From an uncultured SAR116 cluster alpha proteobacterium (lineage in GTDB: Bacteria > Pseudomonadota > Alphaproteobacteria > Puniceispirillales > Puniceispirillaceae): a DNA stretch of 64,000 bases. The notes below the pieces were generated by a model. It made no database searches. It was not told the origin of the DNA and worked only from the letters and a program-made list of their open reading frames with translations. Below, piece by piece: positions 28,453 through 45,600 of the stretch. The stretch spans positions 53,273 through 117,272 of the forward strand of contig CACNSW010000001.1 of assembly GCA_902623185.1 (NCBI GenBank), given 5' to 3'. The stretch's first letter is position 1. Each line of letters begins with the position of its first letter. A program made the translations under genes and the position numbers.

Positions 28453-29277
28453 TTATGGTTTGCGACGCCGCACGATCAGGCGGTCAGTCTTCTTGTTTGA
28501 ACGAGTGCGCTTGCCCTTGGTTGGCTTACCCCACGGTGTCACCGGATGGCGGCCACCTGAGGTTCGACCCTCACCACCACCATGCGGATGATCAATCGGG
28601 TTCATGACAACGCCGCGTACATGCGGGCGATTGCCAAGCCAGCGATTACGGCCAGCCTTGCCGATCTTAATATTCTGCTGATCCGGGTTTGACACGGCAC
28701 CGATTGACGCCATGCATTCGGCGCGGACGAGGCGGACCTCACCAGAGGTGAGGCGGAGGATTGCATAACCACGATCGCGGCCAACAAGCTGTATATAGGT
28801 GCCGGCTGAACGGGCCATTTGGCCACCTTTACCCGGTTTAAGCTCAACATTATGTACTAGCGTGCCTACCGGAATATGGGACAACGGCATCGCGTTACCC
28901 GGCTTAATATCAGCACCAATACCCGACATTACCTTATCACCAACAGTAAGACGTTGCGGGGCAAGAATATATGACTGCACACCATCTTCATAGGTAATCA
29001 ACGCAATAAAGGCTGTGCGGTTTGGGTCATATTCAACGCGCTCCACAGTTGCTGAAATGCCGGTTTTGGTCCGCTTAAAGTCCACAATGCGATACCGACG
29101 CTTGTGGCCACCACCCTTGTGCCATGAAGTGACATGACCAGAATTGTTCCGGCCACCGGATTTTGTTAAACCTTCGGTCAGTTTCTTTACCGGACCACCC
29201 TTGTGGAGATCGCCCTTATCAACAAGCACAAGATTGCGTTGGCCCGGTGTTGTTGGGTTAAATTTTTTCAGTGTCAT
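28453..29277 (-). CDS. rplB: 50S ribosomal protein L2
   Basis: 274 residues with [10 protein letters not shown] at the start, the RNA-binding core and the C-terminal signature [20 protein letters not shown], whose His is important near the peptidyl-transferase centre. Directly abuts rplW. Confidence 0.98.
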   Translation of the reverse strand: MTLKKFNPTTPGQRNLVLVDKGDLHKGGPVKKLTEGLTKSGGRNNSGHVTSWHKGGGHKRRYRIVDFKRTKTGISATVERVEYDPNRTAFIALITYEDGVQSYILAPQRLTVGDKVMSGIGADIKPGNAMPLSHIPVGTLVHNVELKPGKGGQMARSAGTYIQLVGRDRGYAILRLTSGEVRLVRAECMASIGAVSNPDQQNIKIGKAGRNRWLGNRPHVRGVVMNPIDHPHGGGEGRTSGGRHPVTPWGKPTKGKRTRSNKKTDRLIVRRRKP

Positions 29278-29607
29278 TTAGTACACTCCCATTAGGTCAA
29301 TGGTTTGACCCTCAACCAATGTCACCATGGCCTTCTTCATGTCGGAGCGGCGCCCCCTACGACCCTTCCACATTTTTGACTTGCCTTTAAGCAGGATCGT
29401 GTTGACCGCCTTAACTTCAACATTAAACAACAATTCGACCGCCGCTTTGATTTCAGGCTTACTTGCCGTCACAGAAACCGCAAATGTCACTTGGCCATTT
29501 TCATTGGCCATTGTTGCTTTCTCAGTTATGACGGGCCGCTGAATAATGTCATAAGCAGTTGCCTTACTGATTTTAATTTGGCCGACTTTGCGCGCGCGAA
29601 TACTCAT
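29278..29607 (-). CDS. rplW: 50S ribosomal protein L23
   Basis: 109 residues. A short N-terminal extension ([12 protein letters not shown]) precedes the typical [20 protein letters not shown] and the C-terminal [20 protein letters not shown]. Main docking site for trigger factor and SRP at the exit tunnel. ATG overlaps the rplD stop by four bases. Confidence 0.97.
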   Translation of the reverse strand: MSIRARKVGQIKISKATAYDIIQRPVITEKATMANENGQVTFAVSVTASKPEIKAAVELLFNVEVKAVNTILLKGKSKMWKGRRGRRSDMKKAMVTLVEGQTIDLMGVY

Positions 29608-30236
29608 TTCAAGCGCTCCTCAAGGTGGGCCGCTGCATCCTTGGAAAGTACCAGCACATCGCGACGCAGGATGTCATACACATTGATGCCCTGCTGAGGC
29701 AGCACGTCAACAAAAGGCAGGTTATTTGCAGCCTTAACAAAACCCTCATCAAGCTCAACACCACCTACAAAAAGGGCGTTTTCGGCACCCAGCTTGGCTA
29801 GTTTTGCTCTCAACTTCGCCGTCTTTACAGCGTCCTTGCCACTAGTACTTAGCTTATCGACAATGATCAGCTTACCGTCAGCCGCCTTTGAAGACATCGC
29901 AGACCTTAGCCCTAGTGCTCGTAATTTCTTCGGCAAAGCATGGCTGTGATTACGAACGACTGGGCCATGCACAACCCCACCACCACGGAATTGGACAACT
30001 GACGCGGCACCATGACGGGCACGACCTGTGCCTTTCTGGCGGAACATCTTAGCTGTTGTACACGCGATTTCAGAACGACTTTTGACCTTGTGTGTGCCGG
30101 CACGGCGCTTTGCCAGTTGCCACTTAACCACACGGGCGACAATGTCCTCGCGTGGAGGCAATGCAAACACCTCGTCAGCTAGCGTGATATCCCCAGCAGC
30201 TTTATTATCAAGCGTTGTAACTTTAACCTTCATCAC
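29604..30236 (-). CDS. rplD: 50S ribosomal protein L4
   Basis: 210 residues. The exit-tunnel loop [20 protein letters not shown] and [20 protein letters not shown] is intact. In E. coli L4 autoregulates the S10 operon; no matching leader was identified here. It follows the rplC stop by one base. Confidence 0.98.
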   Translation of the reverse strand: MMKVKVTTLDNKAAGDITLADEVFALPPREDIVARVVKWQLAKRRAGTHKVKSRSEIACTTAKMFRQKGTGRARHGAASVVQFRGGGVVHGPVVRNHSHALPKKLRALGLRSAMSSKAADGKLIIVDKLSTSGKDAVKTAKLRAKLAKLGAENALFVGGVELDEGFVKAANNLPFVDVLPQQGINVYDILRRDVLVLSKDAAAHLEERLK

Positions 30237-30237
30237 T

Positions 30238-31044
30238 CTATTCCTTATCCGCGTCAGCCTGCTTGGAATTGTCTGCAGGCGCTGAATCGGAAGCAGTTTT
30301 GGTGGTCATGACCTCGCCATCAACAGCAACTTCGACGGGCTCTTTCAATGTGGTGGCCTCTTGGCTGGCATGACCTATTAAACCCGCTGGAAAAGGAGCC
30401 GTATCTGGAACCGGCGCCTTAATTGCATCACTGATTAACACCCAGCCATTTTTTGGTCCAGAGACAGCACCATGGATGAGCACAATCCCCTCTTCGTCAT
30501 CAACAGCGACAACCTCGAGATTCTGGGTTGTGTTTCTAACGGCACCCATTTGGCCAGCCATCTTCTTACCCTTAAACACTTTACCTGGATCCTGACATTG
30601 GCCGGTCGAACCATGTGAACGGTGGGATATAGACACGCCATGTGATGCACGCAGCCCACGAAAATTATGCCGCTTCATCGCGCCGGCGAAACCCTTACCC
30701 TGGGTAGTACCCACACAATCAACTTTCTGACCAACAACAAAATGGCTTGGCGCAAGCTTCGCTCCAACTTGCAGAACTGCATCCTCAGAGACGCGGAATT
30801 CAGCAAGCTTCGACTTAGGCAACACGTTTGCCTTCGCAAAGTGACCGCGCAGTGCTTTTGAAGTATTCTTTGCCTTCGCAGAACCAGCTCCAAGTTGGAC
30901 CGCCGCATACCCGTCCTTGTCCATGCAACGCACTGCAACAACCTGCACGTCGTCGAGCTTCAACACCGTTACAGGCACGTGATGGCCGTTGTCGTTGAAA
31001 ACCCGGGTCATACCCAATTTACGAGCGATAACGCCGCTTCGCAT
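30238..31044 (-). CDS. rplC: 50S ribosomal protein L3 with acidic C-terminal tail
   Basis: 268 residues. The normal L3 fold is complete by about residue 215 ([20 protein letters not shown] near the start; [20 protein letters not shown] and GKKMAGQMG in the core). About 50 further residues form a Pro/Ala/Thr/Glu-rich, probably disordered tail ([20 protein letters not shown]) absent from E. coli L3. Some alphaproteobacteria carry similar extensions. The core keeps the Gln-containing loop (GQCQDP) that PrmB methylates in E. coli. Confidence 0.97.
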   Translation of the reverse strand: MRSGVIARKLGMTRVFNDNGHHVPVTVLKLDDVQVVAVRCMDKDGYAAVQLGAGSAKAKNTSKALRGHFAKANVLPKSKLAEFRVSEDAVLQVGAKLAPSHFVVGQKVDCVGTTQGKGFAGAMKRHNFRGLRASHGVSISHRSHGSTGQCQDPGKVFKGKKMAGQMGAVRNTTQNLEVVAVDDEEGIVLIHGAVSGPKNGWVLISDAIKAPVPDTAPFPAGLIGHASQEATTLKEPVEVAVDGEVMTTKTASDSAPADNSKQADADKE

Positions 31045-31059
31045 AACTCTGCCCCTTCC

Positions 31060-31368
31060 CTAGAGCTTGATCTCAACATCAACACCAGCAGCCAGATCAA
31101 GCTTCATTAACGCGTCAACCGTCTGCGGTGTTGGATCAACGATATCAAGCAAGCGCTTGTGCGTCCGCATTTCAAATTGTTCGCGACTTTTTTTGTCAAT
31201 ATGCGGCGACCGCAGCACCGTCATCCGGCGCAAGTTTGTTGGCAACGGAATTGGGCCCCTAACTTCCGCTCCGGTGCGCTTGGCAGTGTTAACAATTTCG
31301 TTCGTCGACTGATCGAGAATGCGGTGGTCAAATGCCTTAAGCCGGATCCTGATATTTTGGGTTTCCAT
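31060..31368 (-). CDS. rpsJ: 30S ribosomal protein S10
   Basis: 102 residues, [20 protein letters not shown] and the signature [20 protein letters not shown] followed by [13 protein letters not shown]. Also the NusE partner in transcription antitermination. First gene of the S10 operon, separated from tuf by a small terminator-like hairpin. Confidence 0.98.
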   Translation of the reverse strand: METQNIRIRLKAFDHRILDQSTNEIVNTAKRTGAEVRGPIPLPTNLRRMTVLRSPHIDKKSREQFEMRTHKRLLDIVDPTPQTVDALMKLDLAAGVDVEIKL

Positions 31369-31392
31369 AGCTACTTACCTCTGTTGATATCC

Positions 31393-31415
31393 AAAAAAAG
31401 GGGCAAGCCACCCTT
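31393..31415 (-). terminator. Terminator-like hairpin between tuf and rpsJ
   Basis: On the minus strand AAGGG-T-GG / CC-CCTT with a CTTG loop and a T bulge is followed by a run of T residues. The stem is short (about seven pairs, one wobble), so partial termination with read-through into rpsJ is likely. No convincing separate S10 promoter fits between it and the rpsJ start. Confidence 0.5.
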
Positions 31416-31416
31416 C

Positions 31417-32630
31417 TTTATCACTATTCTTTATTTTACAACTGATGCAACGACTCCCGCACCTACAGTGCGGCCACCCTCACGTATGGCAAAGCGCAGG
31501 CCCTCATCCATCGCAATCGGGGCGATCAATGTCACCGTCATCGCAATGTTGTCTCCAGGCATAACCATCTCTGTGCCAGATGGAAGTTCAACTGAACCAG
31601 TCACATCCGTTGTCCGGAAATAGAATTGTGGACGATAGTTTGAGAAAAACGGCGTATGACGGCCGCCCTCATCCTTTGTCAAAACATAGGCCTCACATTT
31701 AAACTCAGTATGTGGAGAAATCGAACCAGGTGCACACAAAACCTGACCACGCTCAACTTCCTCACGCTTCGTACCACGCAACAGAACACCAACATTATCG
31801 CCAGCCTCACCCTGATCGAGAAGTTTGCGGAACATCTCAACGCCCGTACAAGTCGTCTTCTGTGTTTCTTTTAGACCGACAATTTCAATCTCCTCGCCAA
31901 CATTCACAATGCCGCGCTCAATGCGACCAGTCACAACTGTACCACGGCCCGAAATCGAAAAAACATCCTCAATCGGCATCAGGAAAGGCTGATCCTTAGG
32001 ACGCTCAGGCTGCGGAATATAAGCATCAACCTGGGCCATTAACTCCTTGATTGCATCTGTGCCAATTGCAGAATCGCCATCTTCCAAGGCTGTCAGCGCT
32101 GAACCTTTTACAATTGGAATGTCGTCGCCAGGAAACTCATATGAAGATAAAAGCTCGCGGATCTCCATTTCAACGAGCTCTAAAAGCTCCTCATCATCGA
32201 CCTGATCAACCTTGTTCATGAAAACACACAAGGCAGGAACACCAACCTGCCGCGCTAGAAGAATGTGCTCGCGGGTCTGTGGCATCGGCCCATCAGCCGC
32301 AGATACAACCAAAATCGCGCCGTCCATCTGCGCCGCACCTGTGATCATATTCTTCACATAATCAGCATGGCCAGGACAATCAACGTGCGCATAGTGACGG
32401 TTTTCAGTCTCATATTCAACATGAGCCGTCGAAATCGTAATGCCCCGCGCGCGCTCCTCAGGCGCCTTGTCAATCTGGTCATATGCCTGAAACTCAGCAC
32501 CACCAGCCTCAGCCATAACTTTCGTAATCGCAGCCGTCAGTGTTGTCTTGCCATGGTCAACATGACCAATAGTGCCAATGTTCACGTGAGGTTTGGAACG
32601 ATCAAACTTTTCCTTGGACATTTCTTCTAG
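31417..32630. repeat. tuf duplication, copy A (1,214 bp, identical to copy B)
   Basis: Matches 58882-60095 in the same orientation at an offset of 27,465 bases. Identity includes the coding sequence, 14 bases of 3' flank and nine bases of 5' flank, then ends abruptly. The identical shadow ORFs in other frames show that synonymous sites match as well. Confidence 0.95.
31431..32621 (-). CDS. tuf: Elongation factor Tu (copy A, str operon)
   Basis: 396 residues. G-domain motifs [26 protein letters not shown] and NKVD, plus SALTALEDG; domains II and III follow with [13 protein letters not shown] and the closing [15 protein letters not shown]. Delivers aminoacyl-tRNA to the ribosome as a GTP complex. 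Last gene of rpsL-rpsG-fusA-tuf. Its sequence is indistinguishable from the second copy at 58.9 kb. Confidence 0.98.
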   Translation of the reverse strand: MSKEKFDRSKPHVNIGTIGHVDHGKTTLTAAITKVMAEAGGAEFQAYDQIDKAPEERARGITISTAHVEYETENRHYAHVDCPGHADYVKNMITGAAQMDGAILVVSAADGPMPQTREHILLARQVGVPALCVFMNKVDQVDDEELLELVEMEIRELLSSYEFPGDDIPIVKGSALTALEDGDSAIGTDAIKELMAQVDAYIPQPERPKDQPFLMPIEDVFSISGRGTVVTGRIERGIVNVGEEIEIVGLKETQKTTCTGVEMFRKLLDQGEAGDNVGVLLRGTKREEVERGQVLCAPGSISPHTEFKCEAYVLTKDEGGRHTPFFSNYRPQFYFRTTDVTGSVELPSGTEMVMPGDNIAMTVTLIAPIAMDEGLRFAIREGGRTVGAGVVASVVK

Positions 32631-32651
32631 ACTCCTATTCTTAACATCTGT

Positions 32652-34790
32652 TTAGGCCAGCTTAGCGCGAACCTCGTCCGCTACCGCCTGTGGCACCTGT
32701 TCGTAATGGTCGAATTGCATCGAGTACTGGGCACGTCCCTGGCTCATTGAACGCAGTGTATTAATGTAGCCAAACATGTTAGCCAGAGGCACCATTGCAT
32801 CGATTGCGCGGGCGTTACCGCGCTGATCCATGCCACCGACACTACCACGGCGGCTATTTAGATCGCCGATTATGTCTCCCATGTACTCCTCTGGTGTGAT
32901 CACTTCAACTTTCATCACCGGCTCCAGCAACTTTGGCCCGGCTTTTTGCATTGCCTCGCGAAAAGCGGCACGACCCGCGATCTCAAAGGCAAGAACCGAT
33001 GAGTCAACATCATGGCTCGCACCGTCAATCAATTCTGCTTTGAAGTCGATTACAGGGAATCCGGCAATTACGCCGCTTTCCTTTGCTTGTTTTAGACCCT
33101 TTTCAACGCCTGGCACATACTCTTTCGGAACTGAACCACCGACAACGGAGTTACTGAATTCAAATCCGCCCTCAGCAAGAGGTGTGAACACAATCTTTAC
33201 TCGGGCAAACTGGCCAGAACCACCCGACTGCTTCTTGTGGGTGTAATCAACCTCGACTTCTTTTGTGATTGTCTCTCGGTAAGCCACTTGTGGGGCGCCA
33301 ATGTTCGCTTCGACCTTAAACTCACGCTTCAAACGATCAACTAGAATATCGAGATGCAATTCGCCCATACCCTTCATGATCGTCTGACCTGATTCAGCGT
33401 CGGAGCTGATCTGAAAGGAGGGATCTTCCGCGGCAAGGCGCTGCAGACCTGTTGACATCTTCTCCTGGTCGTTTTTCGACTTTGGCTCAACAGCAATCTC
33501 AATTACCGGATCGGGAAATGTCATGGTTTCAAGAACAACCGGCTTATTACTATCGCATAATGTGTCACCAGTTGTGGTCTCTTTCATACCAGCCAGGGCG
33601 ACAATATCGCCAGCATAAGCAACATCAATTTCTTCCCGGTTGTTTGAATGCATCATCATCATCCGACCGACGCGCTCGCGCTTACCTTTAGTGGAGTTCA
33701 TAATACTGTCGCCTTTATTTAGAGTACCTGAATAAAGGCGCACGAATGTGAGCGACCCGACGAATGGATCATTCATGATCTTGAAAGCCAGACCCGACAG
33801 TGGCTCGCCATCATCTGCACTGCGTTCAATGTCCCGAGTCTCAGTCTCATCGCCTGGTGCAAAACCCTTGTAAGCAGGCACATCTAGCGGGCCAGGGAGG
33901 TAATCAATCACTGCGTTCAACATTGGTTGAACACCCTTGTTTTTGAAAGCTGACCCACACATCACGGGCACAAAAGACATATTCAACGTTCCAAGACGGA
34001 TAAGACGCTGCAACGTGGCCTCATCTGGCTCCTTACCTTCAAGAAACGCTTCCATCGCCTCATCATCTTGCTCAACAGCCAGTTCTACTAGCTCGGCACG
34101 CATCTCAACTGCTTTGTCAACGAGATCTGGTCGAACATCACGGAGTGACCATGTAGCGCCGAGGTCTTCTGAATTCCACACCCACTCTTTCATTGTGATC
34201 AAATTTACGAGCCCTTCATATTCGTTTTCCGAGCCAATGGGCATGTGGATTGGTGCGGGCACTGCGCCAGTACGATCTCGAATCATATTAACGCAATTAA
34301 AGAAATCAGCTCCAATCTTGTCCATCTTGTTGACGAAAACTACGCGCGGCACTGAATACCGGTCCGCCTGACGCCAAACTGTTTCGGTCTGCGGCTCTAC
34401 ACCGGCATTGGCATCAAGAACACAGACAGCACCGTCAAGGACAGCCAGCGACCGCTCAACTTCAATGGTGAAATCCACGTGACCAGGTGTGTCGATAATG
34501 TTGAAACGAAATTTAGCATCTTCTGGATCAGTGCCATGCTCACCTGATGGCACTTCGCCGTCATTAGTGCGATACCAAAAACAAGTTGTCGCAGCGGAAG
34601 TTATTGTAATACCCCGCTCTTGCTCCTGCTCCATCCAGTCCATAGTTGCGTTTCCATCATGGACTTCGCCAATTTTGTGAGACCTTCCGGTATAATAGAG
34701 GATACGTTCTGTAGCAGTTGTCTTGCCAGCGTCAATGTGGGCCATGATGCCGAAATTACGATAGCGCTCGAGGGGATAGTCGCGTGCCAT
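32652..34790 (-). CDS. fusA: Elongation factor G
   Basis: 712 residues. GTPase motifs [31 protein letters not shown] and [10 protein letters not shown]; domain [20 protein letters not shown]; domain IV with [14 protein letters not shown] and [16 protein letters not shown] short insertion near residues 70-85 ([16 protein letters not shown]) lengthens the switch-I to strand-2 region relative to E. coli. It catalyses translocation and, with RRF, ribosome recycling. Located between rpsG and tuf. Confidence 0.98.
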   Translation of the reverse strand: MARDYPLERYRNFGIMAHIDAGKTTATERILYYTGRSHKIGEVHDGNATMDWMEQEQERGITITSAATTCFWYRTNDGEVPSGEHGTDPEDAKFRFNIIDTPGHVDFTIEVERSLAVLDGAVCVLDANAGVEPQTETVWRQADRYSVPRVVFVNKMDKIGADFFNCVNMIRDRTGAVPAPIHMPIGSENEYEGLVNLITMKEWVWNSEDLGATWSLRDVRPDLVDKAVEMRAELVELAVEQDDEAMEAFLEGKEPDEATLQRLIRLGTLNMSFVPVMCGSAFKNKGVQPMLNAVIDYLPGPLDVPAYKGFAPGDETETRDIERSADDGEPLSGLAFKIMNDPFVGSLTFVRLYSGTLNKGDSIMNSTKGKRERVGRMMMMHSNNREEIDVAYAGDIVALAGMKETTTGDTLCDSNKPVVLETMTFPDPVIEIAVEPKSKNDQEKMSTGLQRLAAEDPSFQISSDAESGQTIMKGMGELHLDILVDRLKREFKVEANIGAPQVAYRETITKEVEVDYTHKKQSGGSGQFARVKIVFTPLAEGGFEFSNSVVGGSVPKEYVPGVEKGLKQAKESGVIAGFPVIDFKAELIDGASHDVDSSVLAFEIAGRAAFREAMQKAGPKLLEPVMKVEVITPEEYMGDIIGDLNSRRGSVGGMDQRGNARAIDAMVPLANMFGYINTLRSMSQGRAQYSMQFDHYEQVPQAVADEVRAKLA

Positions 34791-34816
34791 GGATTGATCT
34801 CCTACCTTATTACAGG

Positions 34817-35287
<471 letters not shown>

Positions 35288-35299
35288 CTATGCCTCTCT

Positions 35300-35671
35300 T
35301 TATTTAGGACGCTTGGCGCCATATTTCGAACGACGCTGACGGCGATCAGAAACGCCCTGCGTATCGAGTGTGCCGCGAATTATATGGTAACGGACCCCAG
35401 GTAGGTCTTTCACACGACCCCCTCGTATAAGTACCACGGAGTGTTCTTGTAAGTTGTGACCTTCACCTGGGATGTAGCTAGACACCTCAAACCCATTGGT
35501 GAGGCGGACACGCGCAACTTTTCTCAGAGCCGAATTCGGCTTCTTTGGTGTGGTCGTGTAGACCCTGGTGCAAACGCCTCGCTTTTGCGGGCAAGCCTCC
35601 ATCGCAGGAACTTTAGTACGGGCAACAGGACGCTTGCGTCCGTGCCGGATCAGCTGATTAATCGTCGGCAT
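35300..35671 (-). CDS. rpsL: 30S ribosomal protein S12
   Basis: 123 residues beginning [15 protein letters not shown]. The decoding-centre loops [20 protein letters not shown] and [14 protein letters not shown] keep the Lys residues of the streptomycin-sensitive wild type. First gene of the str operon. Confidence 0.98.
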   Translation of the reverse strand: MPTINQLIRHGRKRPVARTKVPAMEACPQKRGVCTRVYTTTPKKPNSALRKVARVRLTNGFEVSSYIPGEGHNLQEHSVVLIRGGRVKDLPGVRYHIIRGTLDTQGVSDRRQRRSKYGAKRPK

Positions 35672-35966
35672 TTCTGCCCCTTTTTGTCTCGACCAATAAC
35701 ACTCAACGTGTGAAAGGGCTGTTTAGCTCAGATTTTACGCTGAGCAAAACACCCATCTATAACCCCAAGAGGGGTATTTGCACCTTTTATAAAAACCTAG
35801 CGTCTGGCTTCATGACCACTTATTAGAATTCACCAACCACTACCTAGATTGAAAAGGTGCCCGGAACCTATTTTAACATCGCTGTCGGGTCAAGCGCTTT
35901 TTGACTGAACCTGTCTGTTATATTATATTTTTCAAGTTTTGAGGCAAATCGCACCAAAACAGGGGG
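35672..35966 (-). promoter_or_regulatory. str-operon leader and candidate promoter
   Basis: 295 bases between rpoC and rpsL. On the minus strand TTGACC (plus positions 888-893 of this kilobase) and TAGGTT (865-870) are 17 bases apart, a plausible promoter. Nearer rpsL are two hairpins, ACCCC/GGGGT around 35761-35775 and GCTCAG/CTGAGC around 35725-35746. Neither has a U-run, so they are more likely leader structure than terminators. Confidence 0.4.
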
Positions 35967-40298
<4,332 letters not shown>

Positions 40299-43200
40299 CT
40301 AGTATTCAGCCTCATGAAGATCTACATTCAAACCAAGTGAGCGCAGTTCTTTGACTAGAACATTAAATGACTCGGGAATGCCAGACTCGAAATCGTCATC
40401 ACCTCGAACAATAGCCTCATATACTTTTGTCCTTCCCGACACATCATCTGACTTTACCGTCAACATCTCTTGTAGCGTGTAAGCGGCACCGTAAGCCTCA
40501 AGCGCCCAGACCTCCATCTCACCAAAACGCTGGCCACCAAACTGCGCTTTACCACCCAGCGGTTGCTGTGTGACCAATGAGTATGGACCGATCGAGCGGG
40601 CATGGATCTTATCGTCAACAAGGTGGTGTAGTTTAAGCATGTAGATGTAGCCCACCGTCACTGGGCGGTCAAACACCTCGCCTGTACGACCATCGGTAAG
40701 CCATTCCTGCCCGGTCTTGCTAAGCCCAGCCTTTTCGAGGAGGCCAACGACGTCTGCCTCGCGCGCACCATCGAAAACCGGTGTGCCCATCGGCACGCCG
40801 CGTTCAAGTATGCTGGCCTGCTCCATAAGCTGAGAGTCATTCATTCCTCTGATTTCACCGGTAAATTGTTCTTCCGGATAGATCTCCGATAAGAGCTTGC
40901 GTAATGGCTTGGTGTCAGCATTTGCTCGGGCGGCTTCTGCGGCCGCCCCAACCTGTTTGCCAAGGCCACGCGCAGCCCATCCTAGATGGGTCTCCAGAAT
41001 CTGCCCCACATTCATACGGGAGGGTACGCCGAGCGGATTTAAAACTATATCGACGGGCGTTCCATCATCAAGATATGGCATATCCTCGGCAGGAACGATA
41101 CGTGAAATCACACCTTTGTTCCCATGACGGCCAGCCATCTTGTCACCTGGTTGCAGCTTCCTCTTGACGGCGACGAACACTTTGACCATTTTCATGACCC
41201 CGGGAAGCAACTCATCACCACCCTGCAACTTGTCAACTTTATCATTGAAGCGTGCTTGTAACTCAGAGACTGCACTTTCAAAATTGGCAACCTGTGCCTC
41301 AATTAGCTGTTGCACTTTATCATCCCTTACAGCAATTTCCTGCCAAGATGATTTCGTTAGTTCGTCGAGCATATTCGCATTCAACTTTGTACCTTGCTTG
41401 ATGCCCTTTGGACCAGACGCAACCTCTTGGTCGACAAGAAGCTCACTCATCTTGCCATAGAAACCACGTTCGAGAATGGCACGCTCATCATCCCGATCCT
41501 TACCAAGACGGTCGATCTCAGCGCGGTCAATAGCAAGAGCACGCTCATCCTTTTCAACACCGCGACGGGAGAAAACTCTTACTTCTACAACCGTACCCGA
41601 ACCACCGGGCGGCAGCTTCAGTGAAGTGTCACGGACGTCCGAGGCCTTTTCACCAAAGATCGCACGCAGAAGCTTTTCCTCAGGCGTCATTGGAGATTCG
41701 CCCTTCGGTGTCACCTTACCAACAAGAATATCGCTTGGCCCGACCTCGGCACCGACATAAACGATACCGGCCTCATCGAGATTCTTCAGCGCTTCCTCAC
41801 CAACATTAGGAATATCGCGAGTGATTTCTTCCTGCCCTAACTTAGTATCACGGGCCATAACCTCGTATTCCTCGATGTGTATCGAGGTAAAGACGTCATC
41901 GCGAACAATCCGCTCGGAAATCAAGATGGAATCCTCGAAATTGTAACCATTCCATGGCATGAAAGCGACAAGAACATTCCGGCCAAGCGCCAGTTCACCA
42001 TCTTCAGTTGAAGGGCCATCGGCGATAATATCCCCACGGCGAACCGTATCCCCAACCTTAACCAACGGACGCTGGTTGACCGTTGTGTTCTGATTAGAAC
42101 GCTGAAATTTCAAAAGAGAATAAATATCGACGGGCGACACATCAGTACCACTTTCTTCAGACGACCTTACCACAATCCGAGTAGCGTCCACCTGATCGAT
42201 AACCCCAGCCCTACGAGCAACAATAGTCACACCCGAGTCACGGGCCACTCGTGCCTCCATTCCAGTGCCAACAATCGGCGCTTCAGATTTGACCAGCGGC
42301 ACGGCCTGACGCTGCATGTTTGACCCCATCAGCGCCCGGTTAGCATCATCATTCTCAAGAAACGGAATCAGCGCCGCAGCAACCGATACCAGTTGCTTTG
42401 GCGAGACATCCATCAATTCGATATCTGTCGGCCGAGCTAGACCAATCTCGCCAGCCCGGCGCACCGGGATCAACTCTCCCAAAAAGGCACCATTGTCGTT
42501 TAACTCAGCATTAGCTTGAGCAATCGTATACCTACCTTCCTCCATTGCAGAGATATAACTCACCTGACGCGTCACCTTGCCGTCCACAACCTTTCGATAG
42601 GGCGTCTCTATGAATCCATAGCGGTTGATCTTGGCGTAAGTTGCAAGCGAATTAATAAGACCGATATTTGGCCCCTCTGGTGTTTCAATCGGGCAAATTC
42701 GACCATAATGTGTCGGATGCACGTCGCGCACCTCAAACCCAGCCCGCTCACGGGTAAGACCGCCTGGCCCAAGCGCAGAAACTCGGCGCTTGTGGGTGAT
42801 CTCAGAAAGCGGGTTTGTCTGATCCATGAACTGCGACAATTGTGAGGAGCCGAAGAATTCACGAACGGCAGCAGCCGCAGGCTTGGCATTGATTAAGTCT
42901 GCTGGCATCACGGTGTCTATCTCGACAGAGCCCATGCGCTCTCGAATAGCGCGTTCCATACGCAGAAGACCAATCCGATATTGGTTTTCCATCAATTCAC
43001 CCACCGAACGGACTCGGCGGTTGCCGAGATGGTCAATGTCATCAATTTCGCCGCGTCCATCCTTAAGTCCGGTCAACACATTCAGTATAGCCATTATATC
43101 CTGCTTACGCAGCACACGTACACTGTCGTCTGTGTCAAGTTCAAGGCGCGAATTCATCTTTACACGGCCAACAGAAGACAAATCGTAACGGTCAGAGCTG

Positions 43201-44477
43201 AAGAACAAACCCTCAAAAAGTGCGTGCGAGCTTTCCAATGTTGGCGGCTCACCCGGCCGCATGACACGGTATATGTCAACCAGCGCTTCTTCGCGACAGG
43301 TGTTACGATCAGCTGCCAATGTGTTGCGCAAATGAGGACCAAAATTCACATTGTCAATAAACAGAACGTTAACCTCGTCAACGCTATTATTTGAAAGCGT
43401 GATCAGCAGATCCTCAGTCAACTCTTCGCCGGCCTCAGCAAACACCTCGCCAGTATTCATATTCACAATGTCATAAGCAACATAACGTCCAAGGAGATCC
43501 GAATCTGGGACATGAATTGCTTTAACGCCACTTTCGGCAAGTTTGCGGAGCGAGCGGGGTGTCATTTTAGTACCGGCTGTTGCCAACACCTTTTTGGTTT
43601 TTGCGTCGACAAGGTCGCGGACCAACTTGCTACCTTTCAGCGAGTCAGCATTAAAGGCGAAGCTCCAACCTTCTCCATCACGCTTATAACTAATCGATTG
43701 ATAAAAATGCGCGAGTATTTCATCCCTACTCATGCCATGAATCTTGGCCGGCTCAACAACCTCGCCGGTCTCGACACATTTTTCAACATACTGCAAAGAC
43801 TCTTCATCAGGAAGCGCCATCATCAATGTCGTTGCCGGCAACTTGCGCTTGCGGTCGATGCGGACATTGAGAATATCCTTGGCATCAAACTCAAAATCCA
43901 GCCAAGATCCGCGATAGGGGATCACCCGGGCGGCGAACAAAAACTTGCCAGACGCGTGCGTTTTGCCCCGATCATGATCAAAGAACACTCCCGGCGAACG
44001 GTGCATCTGCGAGACAATTACGCGTTCCGTACCATTGACAATAAAGGTACCGTTTGGCGTCATCAGAGGCATATCCCCCATGTAAACGTCTTGTTCTTTT
44101 ATATCGCGGATTGACCGCGCGCCAGTATCTTCATCCTCCTCCCACACTTCAAGTCGAAGCGTAACTTTTAATGGCGAAGCGTAAGTTAAGTCGCGCTGTT
44201 GGCATTCTTCAACATCATATTTTGGTGTTTCTAAGTCGTAGGAAACAAATTCCAATTTTGCACGTCCGGCAAAATCTTCAATCGGAAAAACGGATTTAAA
44301 GGTTTCCTGCAGTCCATGATCACCCCTTTCATTAGCGGGGATGTCCATCTGCAAAAACGTGTCATAACTTGAACGCTGAACATCGATAAGGTTCGGCATT
44401 GGCGTGATTTCTTCGAGATGACCGAAGGTACGGCGCACGCGCTTGCGACTGTCAAGTGTACTAATCTGAGATGCCAT
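40299..44477 (-). CDS. rpoB: RNA polymerase beta subunit
   Basis: 1,392 residues. The rifampicin-binding cluster [20 protein letters not shown] and [14 protein letters not shown] is wild type. Other landmarks are [36 protein letters not shown] and the C-terminal [20 protein letters not shown]. Directly downstream of rplL across a strong hairpin that probably tunes RNA polymerase against ribosomal stalk output. Confidence 0.98.
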   Translation of the reverse strand: MASQISTLDSRKRVRRTFGHLEEITPMPNLIDVQRSSYDTFLQMDIPANERGDHGLQETFKSVFPIEDFAGRAKLEFVSYDLETPKYDVEECQQRDLTYASPLKVTLRLEVWEEDEDTGARSIRDIKEQDVYMGDMPLMTPNGTFIVNGTERVIVSQMHRSPGVFFDHDRGKTHASGKFLFAARVIPYRGSWLDFEFDAKDILNVRIDRKRKLPATTLMMALPDEESLQYVEKCVETGEVVEPAKIHGMSRDEILAHFYQSISYKRDGEGWSFAFNADSLKGSKLVRDLVDAKTKKVLATAGTKMTPRSLRKLAESGVKAIHVPDSDLLGRYVAYDIVNMNTGEVFAEAGEELTEDLLITLSNNSVDEVNVLFIDNVNFGPHLRNTLAADRNTCREEALVDIYRVMRPGEPPTLESSHALFEGLFFSSDRYDLSSVGRVKMNSRLELDTDDSVRVLRKQDIMAILNVLTGLKDGRGEIDDIDHLGNRRVRSVGELMENQYRIGLLRMERAIRERMGSVEIDTVMPADLINAKPAAAAVREFFGSSQLSQFMDQTNPLSEITHKRRVSALGPGGLTRERAGFEVRDVHPTHYGRICPIETPEGPNIGLINSLATYAKINRYGFIETPYRKVVDGKVTRQVSYISAMEEGRYTIAQANAELNDNGAFLGELIPVRRAGEIGLARPTDIELMDVSPKQLVSVAAALIPFLENDDANRALMGSNMQRQAVPLVKSEAPIVGTGMEARVARDSGVTIVARRAGVIDQVDATRIVVRSSEESGTDVSPVDIYSLLKFQRSNQNTTVNQRPLVKVGDTVRRGDIIADGPSTEDGELALGRNVLVAFMPWNGYNFEDSILISERIVRDDVFTSIHIEEYEVMARDTKLGQEEITRDIPNVGEEALKNLDEAGIVYVGAEVGPSDILVGKVTPKGESPMTPEEKLLRAIFGEKASDVRDTSLKLPPGGSGTVVEVRVFSRRGVEKDERALAIDRAEIDRLGKDRDDERAILERGFYGKMSELLVDQEVASGPKGIKQGTKLNANMLDELTKSSWQEIAVRDDKVQQLIEAQVANFESAVSELQARFNDKVDKLQGGDELLPGVMKMVKVFVAVKRKLQPGDKMAGRHGNKGVISRIVPAEDMPYLDDGTPVDIVLNPLGVPSRMNVGQILETHLGWAARGLGKQVGAAAEAARANADTKPLRKLLSEIYPEEQFTGEIRGMNDSQLMEQASILERGVPMGTPVFDGAREADVVGLLEKAGLSKTGQEWLTDGRTGEVFDRPVTVGYIYMLKLHHLVDDKIHARSIGPYSLVTQQPLGGKAQFGGQRFGEMEVWALEAYGAAYTLQEMLTVKSDDVSGRTKVYEAIVRGDDDFESGIPESFNVLVKELRSLGLNVDLHEAEY

Positions 44478-44584
44478 TTAGAAAATCCTTTTGAAAACTC
44501 CCGACAAAACAATCTGGTAACAGACAAATTGTTGTCTTTAATCTATGCATTAGACGGATGCTCAAACGCTCGATCAAAAAACTA

Positions 44585-44619
44585 TCTTGCACCGAACGGT
44601 AAAACCATCCGGTGCAAGA
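44585..44619 (-). promoter_or_regulatory. rplL-rpoB intercistronic hairpin
   Basis: A perfect ten-base-pair stem TCTTGCACCG / CGGTGCAAGA with a 15-base loop in the 182-base spacer. No U-run follows, so it is not a classical terminator. In E. coli the same interval holds a partial terminator and an RNase III site, which this hairpin may functionally replace. Confidence 0.65.
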
Positions 44620-44659
44620 TCAACGTTCAGCGCCCGCTTTAAGTGCTGACACACCAAAG

Positions 44660-45040
44660 TTATTTGACTTCAGCAGTTGCGCCAGCTTCTTCCAGCTTAC
44701 CTTTGATTTCTTCCGCCTCGTCCTTGGCAACACCTTCCTTAACAGCTTTTGGTGCGCTTTCAACCAGATCTTTGGCCTCCTTCAAGCCAAGACCAGTAAT
44801 GGCACGAACTTCCTTAATAACATTGATCTTAGAAGCACCTACGGCTGTTAAGATAACATCAAATTCCGACTTCTCTTCGGCAACACCACCCGCATCTCCA
44901 CCACCGGCTGGCATAGCAACAGCCATCGGAGCAGCAGCGGCAGAAACACCCCACTTTTCTTCCAGCAATGTTGCCAACTCAGCAGCTTCAAGCACTGTAA
45001 GGTTGGATAGTTCTTCTGCAATTTTTTCAATATCAGCCAT
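44660..45040 (-). CDS. rplL: 50S ribosomal protein L7/L12
   Basis: 126 residues. N-terminal dimerisation helices ([20 protein letters not shown]), a Gly/Ala hinge ([15 protein letters not shown]) and the C-terminal factor-binding domain ([40 protein letters not shown]). Multiple copies form the stalk on L10. Confidence 0.98.
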   Translation of the reverse strand: MADIEKIAEELSNLTVLEAAELATLLEEKWGVSAAAAPMAVAMPAGGGDAGGVAEEKSEFDVILTAVGASKINVIKEVRAITGLGLKEAKDLVESAPKAVKEGVAKDEAEEIKGKLEEAGATAEVK

Positions 45041-45078
45041 AATTTACTCCATTGGGCTTAAACTTCTGAATAGGTTTT

Positions 45079-45600
45079 TTATGAACCTTGCTGCAATTGG
45101 TCTTCTCGTGCCTTTATAACGCGCGCTAGCTTGCCAGCCGGAGCTTGAGCAACACGTGCCATTTTGGCTGCCGGTGCCATTACAAGACCGACGAGCATGC
45201 CGCGTAATTCTTGAAGGGAAGGCATTTTGGCCAACGCTTCAACGCCAGCTTTGTCGAGTGTTTCCCCGTCAATACTGCCACCAACGATGGTCACTTTGTT
45301 ATTACCCTTAGCATATTCCACGAGGGTCTTGGCTGCTGCCACCGGATCAGTCGACGTGCCAACGGCGGTCGGTCCAGTGAAAAGTGGCGCAAGTTCCTCA
45401 AAGCGCGTGCCTTTGAGTGCCAGCTTGGCAATCCTGTTTTTGGTTACCTTAAAGCCAGCTCCGGCTTCCCGCATCTTTCCACGCAGGTCGCTACTCTCTA
45501 CAACGGTCATACCCACTTGATGCGCCACCACAATTGTGGATGACGCACTAAAGGTCGATTGCAGCGTTTCGATCAGTTCGGCTTTTTCAGATCTGTTCAC
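45079..45600 (-). CDS. rplJ: 50S ribosomal protein L10
   Basis: 173 residues with SEKAELIETLQSTFSASSTI, LRGKMREAGAGFKVTKNRIA and LFTGPTAVGTS. The C-terminal helix binds L12 dimers. In many bacteria L10 represses its own mRNA by binding the leader, and the unusually roomy 278-base space upstream would accommodate such a leader. Confidence 0.97.
   Translation of the reverse strand: MNRSEKAELIETLQSTFSASSTIVVAHQVGMTVVESSDLRGKMREAGAGFKVTKNRIAKLALKGTRFEELAPLFTGPTAVGTSTDPVAAAKTLVEYAKGNNKVTIVGGSIDGETLDKAGVEALAKMPSLQELRGMLVGLVMAPAAKMARVAQAPAGKLARVIKAREDQLQQGS

Noticed and set aside
35725-35775. Hairpins after rpoC as terminators
   Set aside because: Both lack a U-run on the minus strand and lie nearer to rpsL than to rpoC, so I treated them as leader structure.
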